64,000 bases of DNA, from positions 6,402,001 through 6,466,000 of the forward strand of contig NC_064447.1 of the NCBI RefSeq assembly GCF_023343835.1, given 5' to 3'. Under the pieces are notes generated by a model that worked only from the letters and a program-made list of their open reading frames with translations, did not search any database and had not been told where the DNA came from. This document shows, piece by piece, positions 12,089 to 21,965 of this stretch. A program made the translations under genes and the position numbers. This stretch comes from Lagopus muta (Eukaryota; Chordata; Aves; Galliformes; Phasianidae). Numbering within the stretch: position 1 is the stretch's first letter; each line of letters opens with the position of its first letter.

Positions 12089-15000
12089 GTAAGCAGTCAC
12101 AAAGAGTTTTTCCTCTTCTAACAATATCTATGTTGATAAGGGAAAAATCAACCAGTATTAAAACAAGACAATGACAAATGCTTTTTTTTCTGTGTAGTTT
12201 TTTGGTTTTTTTTTTTTGGTTTTTTTTTTTTTTTTTTTTTTTTTTCTGTTTCATTTCTGTCTTAGGCCTCTTGTGGGCTGGGGCACTTCCCTGGTAAGAG
12301 GTCAGTTTCTCCAGAATGCATTGAACAGCTTGGTAGCAGTTCTGGAGAAAAAGTCAGCAACATCCCTGCATGGGTTCAAATCTGATGTGCTGCTTTCACA
12401 AAGAAGCTGACTTGTACTTAACCTCACCTGGAAAAAGTCTGTCATCTTTTAAGTGTATTCATTCTTTTGAAGAAGCAATTTTGTTACTGACAAGGATTTT
12501 TCTTATATTTTTAGGTAGCTGATGTTGTGGTGTCTGGTATCTTCTGATAGATTTTAATTTCCTGTCATACTGATGACTGCGGCCCCAGGTGTTTCTGTGT
12601 GAAAAGCTGTCATTTTATACTAGGTGTGCTTCCTTACATTCATCATCAGAACCCTAACTCATTAGCACTGACTGCTTTCCCTACTATTCCCTACTATTGC
12701 TGTGCAGATAGCTGTTTTATTTTGAATGCTAAAAAGGTTCTTCCTTCTTCAGGGCTGGTATTTACCATTCAGGAAAGTCTCACGCTGAAAGGGGATAAAA
12801 TCCAGTTAAATTTTGTTAAGTACTTACAAGGATGGAAATCAAAAAGTAACACATAATGCAATCTGTTCTTGCACTGAGCAGTGGGGAATCTCTTAATGGA
12901 AAAATAGGATCAGATTTATTTACGTTGCTATCAAAAAGCTGTGTAAAACATAGCTCAGCATCTTTAGTTCAAATTTGTCTGAAATAAACTGAACTAAAGA
13001 TGTAAGGTTCTTTCTTCATGTCTAATTCACGTTTAGGAGGAAAAAAAGAGCATTATTACTCAAGTTCAGGGGATCTGGATCAGAACTGTGAAGACTATTG
13101 ATGAAGCACTTTTGACAGGGAGGAATTTTTAGAAAAATACGGATATCAGTGGCTGAGATTCTCCCTTGTTCTCGTGCTAAGAGGTGGCTGTTAAGAGCTG
13201 TGACTAACCCAGCCCTTAAGCCTCATGCACTGTGTCCAACCTAACTCTTCCTTTTTGTAGTTTGGTCTCTTATACTTCCTTCTCTTTAGTGTGTTTACAT
13301 ATTTAAAGACTTAACTCATGTCTTTTCTCTGCTTTTTAGTGCTTTCCCCACAGAGACCTCATTTGGTCTAAAAAAATGTGTCCAAAAATGATGCATAAAA
13401 TAAGCTGAATAGAGAATTATTTCTCCTCTTAAATGTGTTTGCTTGTATGTGCATTTCAGTTCTAGTAGCATTTTGTTGGTAACTAAGCCTGTAATCCCCA
13501 GCAATTGCAGTGGGAAAATGTAAAGCAGCAGCACTGCCTGGCTTCAGTCTTCTGGCTGCCCAGCCATCTGCCTCTGTTTAACACAGCAGCAACTGAATGC
13601 TCAACGTTCAGGTTTCAACAAAATTTGGCTCTGCATTTCATATTCTTATGTTGATGAGTTCATATCAGCTTTGAGAGCACCTTCTGCCTGGAACTTACTA
13701 CCCAGATTGCAATGTCCCAGCCATCTACTGTTGGCTGTAAGTGAGGCAGGTAATGCCACCTGGTGTTCATTAGCACACATGGGAGTACATGTGTGTGTAT
13801 TAGTGCTTGTTTTCTGGGTCACTTTTGCCATTATATAACAATCTGTAGTCTGTAAATAGCGTAGTTCAAAGAAGGTACTGTTTGCAGGATATCCAGTGGG
13901 GGCTGTTTTGTTTTGTGGTGTTTGTTTTTAAAAGCATCACTGTCCTTTTCATCTTTGCATTTTTAGGGAAATTCCTAGAAGCAGCTATCCAGGTGAGTTA
14001 AAATGCCTACAATAATGATCTTGAAATTCTAAGGTAGGTGTAAAGGTGACAGCAATATTTTCTTTTATTGAAGTTATCTATGGCTGTGAGTCCAGATACT
14101 CAGAGGAAGAGAAGTTGGAACAAAATGGTGTCTGAGAAGTGTAACTCCTGAGGAAGTTCCTTGATATACTACTACTTCCTTCTACAAAGTAGGAGGAAAT
14201 AAGATAAGCCTTTAAGAGAGTATTGTTCAGGTTATACTGTGCTTCTGAGCAAGCAGCAGAAAGGATAAATCAGATGGAAAGTGAGCAAGAAGTAATGCAG
14301 GAGTAGGATTTTATTCATTTCATATTCAGAATTATTTATTTTCTTATGTGATCTTGAATGAGATAAGAAAGTACTGGAAGAAATGCAGTCAGGATATTCA
14401 GAATGAAAAGAAGTGAAACTCACTGTTGAGGAAGAATTTCCACAGGGACAAAATTTAGGTTGCACAAATAAACAAAAGTTGGTGCTAAACTGGAGGCATC
14501 CCTCGGGTTACTTGACCTGCATCAGGCATCTGAGCACTGGGAGCACAGAGGGGGCTGTGTTGGTGTGCAGGGTGCAAGCACACGTCTCTGCTGAGACTGG
14601 CATCACACCTGCAGGTGAACTGAAAGGAAATTTAGGGTTCTGTGTCCCTCCCCTTCTGCTTTCTCCCCACCAAGTCTCCCTTGCTACACTCAAAAACCTT
14701 ACTCTCTTCCTGATTCTGAGGCTTTTATTTGTATTCTTTTTAATCTAAAGTAGCTTATTGAAGAGTGCTGCAAAGTCGTGTTGTAACTTGGTAGATCTCA
14801 GGGAGCCTCATTTATATTTCTGGTGATACAACAACTGTTGTGTTTGGGTTTTTTCCCCATCTGAGTTGTTATTCTAATTAATGATAAAGTTGTCAGCAGT
14901 GAAATTCTGTGTTGAGTCGGGACATTTGAATGCTCTGCCCTCTGGTGGGCACAGTTAGACCTAAAACTTCAAAGCAGTTCCTAAGATGAGAATGTGCTTC

Positions 15001-17973
15001 TTAAATAACTGTAGGGACTTTTTCCTTAGCTGTCATTGGACGTAGCTTCGGGTTCTTCTGCATGAGAGAGCATTTGCTCACCTGGGAAAATGAGATGTGT
15101 GTAATTGTTTTAGTCAGTGTAGTGTGAATTCTTCAGATCTGCTGTGTGAAGTTGTTGGAGGAAAATGTGGACTGCTCTGAATAACATCAATTTCTCAATA
15201 CTGTAAAGTACCTTATGCTCTTCATAAACAAGACATGTTTCTGTCTCATCAATGTTAAGAGATTAAAAACAGTTTCCTTTTTCTGTGGATTTGTATTGCT
15301 TGTTACAGGATTCTGCTGGGTTGGTGGCTGCTGGCACAGTAAATGCTTGGCTTAACTTAGTTCTATGTGACAGATCAGAATTGTGCATTATTAGATGTGG
15401 GAATGGGCTGGAAAGAGGAAGTGAGGGGAGTATTTATCTCTGTTCTCATGAGTTAAACAGCAAGAAGGCTTTACAAACAAACAAAACAAAAACAATTGAG
15501 GGTCCCTTTAATTGCAGATGGTTTGAACAATGAGATGTGAAAGGTTTTTGTTGCACTTCGTCCAGATAAGGTTCCAATTAAAAACTGCTGATGCCAAATG
15601 TTAGCAAAGCCACTGAGGAACAGCATTTCCTGCGACTACTTCTGGTTGGTTTTGATCCAACATTTTTTAGGATTCAGTATAAAATCAGCAACTTTATTAT
15701 TTTTTTTAATTGTTAATTTCCTTACATGGCATCATAAGCAAACATAAACTGACTTTAAAAGATGGTATCAGTATCACTGAAAAGATCTGCAGCTTTTGCA
15801 GGTGCAAAAACTACTCAGGTATCATAGAGTGGCTTTGTTGGAAGGGACCTCAAGGCTCATCAGGTTCCAAACCCCTCATGCAGGGCCACCAACCTCCCCA
15901 TTTAATACCAGCCCAGGCTGCCCAGGGCCCCATCCAACCTGGCCTTGAAACCACAAGGCATCCACAGCCTCTCTGGGCAGCTGTTCCAGCACCTCACCAC
16001 TCCTTTGGTAATGAGCTTCCCTGAACAGATATGTCAGCAGTTCTTGATCAGGATGCATGCCTACTTCTAGACATCAGGAAATGGTAAACAGTAATATCTG
16101 TGGAGACTGTATACTTTCCTGTCACTTACTTTTTTCTTCCAAGTTTTTTCTTTCTGTCCTAGGAGAATGGTGTTAGTTGTATAATTCAGTTCTGTCTTCC
16201 CTGAAATTCATGATGGCATGCGTTAGCTTCCATAATTATCCTTAACCTGCTGCACTGCACAAATCGCTGTGTATTTGTTACCTGCAGCTGGTTAATTTGG
16301 AAAAGAGGAGAGATTACAGTGATGTGTTACTGTACTAAAAAGGACAGTCAGTGTAGGGAGACTGCTGTGCAGGTTGTAGCCTAATGTACGTGTTCTATAT
16401 CACTTTCCAGCAAGAAGGATGCACATCATTGATGAGGACCTCCTCCTAGGAACAAAGAACCAGGAAAAGAAAGCAATCAAGGAAAAAAAGTGAGTGTGAA
16501 CCAGAACAGAAATGGAGAAAGACTGAAAAGGGGAAAAAAGTAGAAAACCTAAGAAAGCCAAAAAGCCTGAAGATAAACATCAAAGGTACTACAGGTAAGC
16601 AAGGGTTCCAGCATCATCAGCAATTCTTTTCTGAGTGTTTCTCATGTCTTCCTCTTGTTCGTTGTTTCTAACTTAGCTATAGAATGTGATCTGCATGGGG
16701 GCTCTGTCATTAGGTTGATGAAGTGAGGATAGGAAAGATACTGGTGATCTGAGTTAGGACAGAGATTGGGTCCACATTGTTAGAATCACATCTGCTCGCT
16801 GTTCTTGATGAGGTTATGGCAATTTTATTCAGTTGCACACATTCCAGAAACAGACACTGTTACTGAAATAGTTTCTGAATGAAATATGATCATCAAAGAA
16901 CACGTTCGTGTTTTCAGATACGGACGACCAGAAGTTTTAATCTGAAAATACAATTTGGGGAGGAAGCTGATTGTTCACAAGTCCTTGTGTAAACTTGGAT
17001 AGTGTATGTATCCCTTTCCTCAGGAAAAATTAAGGACTGGACCGAGGACTTAAAAATATCACTGCTCTAAATCCAGTTTTTCCATGATATTCATGACAGA
17101 GGCATCCTGATTGTACTTAATTTTTAGCATCTCTGCTCTAGCTGATAAATCAGGAGTGGCGTGCGTCTGCTCCGACACGCTGTGAGTTCTGTGGCCAGCA
17201 GATGGCGAACTCCTTTGGTTTTTCAAAGCCAGGTAGAAGTGCAGCAGGAAAGTGGAAGTCTTGCATCCCAGTGCAGCAGCCAGGGCATTCAGGTTATTGG
17301 GCTGTGCCATTGAAAGAGCTGTCCCTTGAGAGATGTGACAGTGGTACCCCGCAGGCAGGGCAAGGGGGCTGTGTAAAGCAATTGCATTTTGTCAAGGAAG
17401 GGTGGGTGGTATTTCCTCATTACTCCTTGTGGTGGTCAGTGTTTAAGAGGAAAGGGGTGGGGGGAGGGGAAAGAGGGGTCTCTAAAGCAGGATTGTCTGT
17501 GATTTAAGGAGAATCCAGATTGGTGGGAGGAGCACTTCATTTCCTTCACTGCTACGTGTTCTCTCTAGCAAGTTTCTAAAAGCTTCTGCTGTCGTGGCTA
17601 TTACTCAGTCAGTTTGACCACAAGATCATTCACAGAACAAGGATGTTGTCCAAGCAAACCTTCAGGTTTGTTTGCCATTTGCTGTTAAAGCAGGTAGTTT
17701 TGTCCTCCTGTTCTCTACTGTTAGTTAGCATAGCACTGAAATACAGGCATGTTTACTGTGAGGCTCTTGGAAGCCACCTCAGTCAGCTCGGTCCGGGATC
17801 ACAGGTCAACTGTGCACAGCTTTGTGACTGACCTAGAGCTGCTGGACCAGTTACGTGTTGAATCTCAGAACAGGGATGACAGTGCTTCCCTTTTCCTTTC
17901 AGATGCAAACTACCCATCAAAACCATCACCTCACTATAAAGAGAGCCAACAAGGACAAGACTTGCTGTACTAA
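12052..17973 (+). CDS. Candidate unrecognised small lysine-rich protein gene (four exons, 92 codons)
   Basis: Four + strand blocks, 12049-12088, 13967-13992, 16450-16594 and 17903-17973, are each bounded by AG acceptors and GT donors (gtaagc, gtgagt, gtaagc). Spliced, they give one open frame of 92 residues. The start ATG at 12052 has A at -3 and G at +4. The predicted protein begins MDSKDTQGEYETGKFLEAAI. It then becomes strongly basic over about residues 22-65, with repeated Lys/Arg clusters such as RTRKRKQSRKK that could act as a nuclear or nucleolar signal. It ends in a more neutral tail finishing QDLLY. There is no signal peptide or membrane segment. Tandem AATAAA signals follow at 18127 and 18135. 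I do not recognise the family and propose no function. The long third-exon frame is helped by A-rich DNA with few stops, and I chose the splice sites by eye, so it could be a non-coding RNA or chance. Upstream exons could extend the protein. Confidence 0.38.
12198..12245. repeat. T-rich homopolymer tract
   Basis: A tract of nearly 50 bases, almost all T with three short G interruptions, ending in a run of more than 20 T. It lies inside intron 1 of the candidate + strand gene. Confidence 0.9.
13967..13992 (+). CDS. Candidate small gene, 26-base microexon
   Basis: Acceptor ttgcatttttag, donor gtgagt. In the frame set by the preceding block it reads GG then AAA TTC CTA GAA GCA GCT ATC CAG and ends on a codon boundary. 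Very short exons are easy to find by chance, so this is the weakest of the four by itself. Confidence 0.33.
15817..16060 (-). mobile_element. CR1 LINE 3' fragment
   Basis: Starts at tatcatagagtggctttgtt and continues with ggaagggacctcaaggctca, then the conserved caccaacctcccc and caggctgcccagggccccat segments of CR1 read on its complementary strand. The element's 3' end is therefore on the left. It is 5'-truncated at about 240 bases, as is normal for CR1, with no intact reading frame. It lies in intron 2 of the candidate small gene. Confidence 0.9.
16450..16594 (+). CDS. Candidate small gene, lysine-rich exon
   Basis: Acceptor cctcctcctag; the TAG that would stop the frame is the acceptor itself. 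Donor gtaagc follows CTACAG. The 145-base block is open for 48 codons, rich in AAA, AAG, AGA and AGG codons, and leaves one base of an Asp codon. An alternative upstream acceptor at 16410 (ctttccag) would add 39 bases including the in-frame TAG, giving a short product instead. A second GTGAGT donor at 16490 is also possible. Confidence 0.38.
17454..17478 (+). other. Potential G-quadruplex motif
   Basis: Four runs of at least four G (gggg, gggggg, gggg, gggg) are separated by spacers of one, one and five bases. This meets the usual G4 sequence pattern. It lies in the last intron of the candidate small gene, about 0.4 kb before its terminal exon. Folding is inferred. Confidence 0.6.
17903..17973 (+). 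CDS. Candidate small gene, terminal coding exon
   Basis: A strong polypyrimidine tract (cttcccttttcctttcag) precedes ATGCAAAC. In the incoming phase the frame runs for 22 full codons to TAA at 17971-17973. A second frame through the same exon is open to about 18046, but no upstream block in that phase is open. Confidence 0.4.
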
Positions 17974-18126
17974 AAAAGCTCTCCATCAAATCCAGGCTTT
18001 AACCTCTGAAACCAACCACTCAGCGTTATCAAAATCAGCATCTTAATTATTCTTTTCTTTAATCAGTAATTCCCTTTCATGACACTGCAGGGCTTTTAGG
18101 TCTTTAAACAAATGTAATCTTAATTG

Positions 18127-18140
18127 AATAAAGGAATAAA
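18127..18140 (+). terminator. Tandem AATAAA polyadenylation signals (+ strand)
   Basis: AATAAA at 18127-18132 and again at 18135-18140, about 155 bases after the stop codon of the candidate small gene. A 3' end near 18155 is expected if they are used. No clear GT-rich downstream element is seen. Confidence 0.45.
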
Positions 18141-18565
18141 AATTAATGGCCACTTTAATCTCTCAGATCACCCTCCTCCTGCAGCAGCCAGGCGTCTGTC
18201 AGCTCTCCTTAGCACTTTCCTTTTGGACAGCCTCTGGTCTTGTGTGTGACACAGGAACTTCACTGGCTGTGCTCGTGAGGTGAGCGTAGCAGAGCTCCTC
18301 TGGGGGAGTTCCCAGTCTGACTCTGGAGTCTCCTCCCACTAAGTGCAGCTGTTCAGAGGGAATGACTGCTCTTACTGCACATGAGCAGGGAACCTGCCTT
18401 AATTACGGTTTCATCTGAATAAGTTGTCTGGTGTGTTAAGAAGGGTGCTTACAGGAGCAGTTATCAACCATGCTGTAAATTGACTCAATCTCTACACACA
18501 GATCTGACCAATTAACGCTCAGCTCTGCTAAATGAGGAGCTCTACAACAGCATATAGTTTCACAC

Positions 18566-18571
18566 TTTATT
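18566..18571 (-). terminator. CYTH3: Probable CYTH3 polyadenylation signal
   Basis: AATAAA on the - strand, and the only clear canonical hexamer I found between the CYTH3 stop codon and the + strand signals at 18.13 kb. Cleavage would fall near 18545. Confidence 0.45.
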
Positions 18572-21500
18572 TTTGAGAATGTCCAGGTTTAAGCAAAAGG
18601 TCTTAATGATAAATGACAACGTTAATATTGCAGTGGATTTACACAGAACATTACATTTTTAACAATGATTGATACGGAGTATTTGTCATGCAAATTACTT
18701 GTGTACACCAAGTAATGCTTATATCAATACATATCTGTACAGCATTTACATCTTATATTTATACTCTAACTAGAAACATTTTCCAAGAAAATATAGAAAA
18801 GAAACTGGTAAGCCACAAGTCTTCATTTGTAGCATTTGGTCTACAACAGACCCAGCTTTTCCAGCAAGCATATCTACATAGATATGTAATAAACTTTAAA
18901 AAATATGTATTGTTTTTATATATGAAGCATTATAAATGCTGCTTGGGTTATAAAGGTTGTTTTGTACCGGTTTAAAACTGTTCAAGATGTTAAGCAGTGT
19001 AGAGCTTACTTTGTCAGAGTATTGTAAAATTTAAGTCAGTCCAGCTGAGCTTAAGTGTTATGTACAGTTCTCTCCCCAGACTGCACTGGCACCGTGGCTG
19101 AAGTTAATGGCCACAAGGTTTGGATATTCAGAGAAGCCATACGTGTGGCAGAAGCAGTAGTGGCTCTTGCTGGCTCCTGCAGTTTCAGAAGGCAATGGTA
19201 AAACCAAAGAGCTGAACAATTACACAGCTTTCAGTGCAACAGGAAGGGAGAAGGCTGTTATTCCCAGGGGACTTTTCCTCAGCACGGCCAAACGCTAGCA
19301 GGTATTGCTTTAGGCCACAGAGCAGCTCGCTGTGCTAGCTACACCTGGACTTGAGGCCCAATCGGGAAGGGAAAGGTTGAGAGATTTTTCTTTACCCTCA
19401 TGGATAGTACCTGAACTTGGCCTGAACTTTCACAAGCCACTTTGTTTTACTGGCCTCGTGACCAGTGGAAATTCTGGGCCAGTTTCACTCCGTGTTAATA
19501 CTGTTACAAATAAAACAACCACCATTTAAAATCAAATATCACTACAAACAAGAAAGACATTCCATTAGCTTTGGTAAATTAAATAGCTATATTGAGCACC
19601 GCAAGTAGCTGTTTTAGATGTCACATTTTAATGCTACAAAATAATATATTTCCTGCTATAATATCCTCAGATAGCTGTTACTGTGAATAATTACTTGTGC
19701 AGGATATAAGAACTTCCAGCTAAGTACAGCAAATGAACTCTCAAGGCATTTCCTTCATGCTTATCAGCAGACTTCCTCCTCTGGTTAAATAAATACACTT
19801 TCTTGCAGATGATATCTCAGAAGATAAGAATCAATTTTAAAAAAAAAGTGCTTCATGGCTTATAAGTGTTTTGGTAATCTCCTATTTCTCCGGGCATAGA
19901 CTTTGCTGTGTTTTACCTTTGCACTCACTGGCTCCTGTGACAAATCTCATCCAGAGCTGCAGCTGGGGAGTGCATGGCTTCAAAGGAGAAGGCGAAGTTG
20001 CGCAGCAGAAGACTCAAGTCTTCTAGCAGCTGCTTTGCAGACACAGCATCTACAACTTCATTTGTTTCCATAGAGTTCAAATGGCTTTCATTAAACAAAG
20101 ATAGCCCACAGTGATACTTACTAATAATAAGTATTGGGATTCTACCTCCTTTGGCTGAGTTTTGCTTCTCACTCAGATCTGAGCATTCATCCAAGCAGCC
20201 TGCAGTTCCACACGCTCTGGGGAAGGGTGACCCCAGTCTGTTTCAGCCTTGTTCTGAAGCGTGCAAGAAAGCAAAACAGTCACAGGCTGAAACCCTGCGC
20301 AAAGCAGTGCAAATCTGTAAGACAGCAACCACAAATCAAACAGCACTTTAAGGGTAAAATGAGATTTGAAAAAGGTAACTTAGTGTCTTCTTAGTGTCAG
20401 CAGAATTCCCTGTTGTGTATCCAAGAAGCAAAACTGCTTTGGCATCACACTGGCTCACCATTGGCACAGCAGACATGGCTCAGGGTCGACAAGACAGGAA
20501 AAATAGAAGTACTGCTGGAAGTAGTAGGATCCAAAGAAACTTCCTGCCCTCGCTGTGCAATGAAGGGCTGCACCTCAAGAATGTTATGTGCACCGCCACC
20601 AGGAAGTGTTGTGACAGAACGCGCCTCAGCACGAGACCCTGACCAGCTTCCATAAGTTGTAAGAAACTGCAGGGGCCGACTGCAGTCAGGTTCCGTTCTT
20701 GAGGTGAAAAGAGGGACATCTACTCGTGTTTTCAACTTCAGCTACTGAAGTACAAGTCTGAAACAAATATCTTTTAAGAATGTAATGAAAATATTTAAAT
20801 TCTTTGTATGTTCAAAGTTTGTTATCAAGCAAAGGAATGAATCAGTGCTGCTTGCTCACCTACTAGGGCTGTATCTTACAGGAAGAATACGCTAGCCTGG
20901 TTTTTCTCCCTTCAAAAACATTAAGTGCATGTGAAATTATTATTTCAGGCTGTTTTCACATGCAAAGCCTAAACCCTTGCAACTTATGCAAGCTCTGTCA
21001 CCTTATTCCTTTAATACTGTTAGTTAAACTACAATATATCTAAAACATAGGAAGGATGTTACTACAGAAAAAGCAGATTAAACCAGTCATTAACTCTCAC
21101 TGCTTATTGTGTGAGCAGACTGGAAAGAGTTTTTGCCTTCTGGCAAATACCAAACCACATCTATGCAGTGTCGTGGCTGCAGACAGGCCTTTGCTGGTGG
21201 GACCTGCCTGTGTTTCAGTGCATTCACTCCGTCCCTTTGGCACAACTGGTTGATGATGTAGCTGCCTGTCTGACACTGAGCTGCACTTCCAAAGAAGAAA
21301 AACTACTTCTAGAAGGTGGATCATGTGCTCTAAATGAAAGCTTCATTTACTGCAAGACATAAGACTTGAAAACTTACTGAGATTGTGGGTTTCCTGCCTA
21401 CAGAAAAGTGCCAGGCTGCCCTCTACTCCAGTTTTTAGTGTTGCATTTTACTGAGAGAGAAGTACTTCAAATGCTTTTCCCATTTATGGGCACTGAGCTC

Positions 21501-21707
21501 AAGAAGCAGGTAATGGATATTTTACCATTCTTTCCCTCCCAGTCCATGCCAACTGTAGTTACAACTAACACAAGTGGAAACAAAGCTTCCATGTCGTCAG
21601 TTAAATTAAGTTCCAAGAAAATTATCCTCTGGGATTTGAAGCTTACTTCAAATTATATGCCAATAACTACTCTGAAAGGTCTTGCCAAGATTTTATGTCA
21701 TAGTAAA

Positions 21708-21751
21708 GTGTGTGTGTATATATGTATATATACATACACACATTATATATA

Positions 21752-21790
<39 letters not shown>
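21708..21790. repeat. (TG)n/(TA)n microsatellite in CYTH3 3' UTR
   Basis: Begins with tgtgtgtatatatgtatatataca and ends in a run of about 14 AT units. It lies 100 to 185 bases past the CYTH3 stop. Read on the - strand it contains TGTATATA at 21727-21734, a Pumilio-type word. Confidence 0.95.
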
Positions 21791-21792
<2 letters not shown>

Positions 21793-21892
21793 GTACAGTT
21801 ACTGTCTTCCTTTCGTTTGCCCAAGGTTTACATTACACTCCATTATAGCCCATGTAGAAGTGGATGCAGGTATCCATGCTATCCATCAAGTC

Positions 21893-21965
21893 CTATTTCT
21901 TGTTTGCAATTCTTCGTTTCCTTGTCGCCAGCATGTCGTAAAAGGGGTCCCTGCTGATACTTGCT
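21893..21965 (-). CDS. CYTH3: CYTH3 terminal coding exon
   Basis: Acceptor ttcttctag, then the completion of a split Lys codon and [26 protein letters not shown] at 21893-21895. This encodes the autoinhibitory C-terminal helix and polybasic region of cytohesins. Confidence 0.96.

Larger units (their letters stand above)
18545..21892 (-). other. CYTH3: Putative CYTH3 3' UTR
   Basis: Downstream of the CYTH3 stop I see no further coding exon. Reading leftwards, the clear AATAAA on the - strand is at 18566-18571 (tttatt on +), giving a UTR of about 3.3 kb, of the order I recall for mammalian CYTH3. The distal part (18.57-19.0 kb) is AT-rich with many short AU-rich and TGTA-type words, typical of long vertebrate UTRs. 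An (AT)n/(TG)n microsatellite lies about 100 bases after the stop. Internal alternative ends are possible. Confidence 0.5.

Noticed and set aside
21710-21788. Tyr/Ile-rich peptide frames over the AT array
   Set aside because: Pure translation of a microsatellite.
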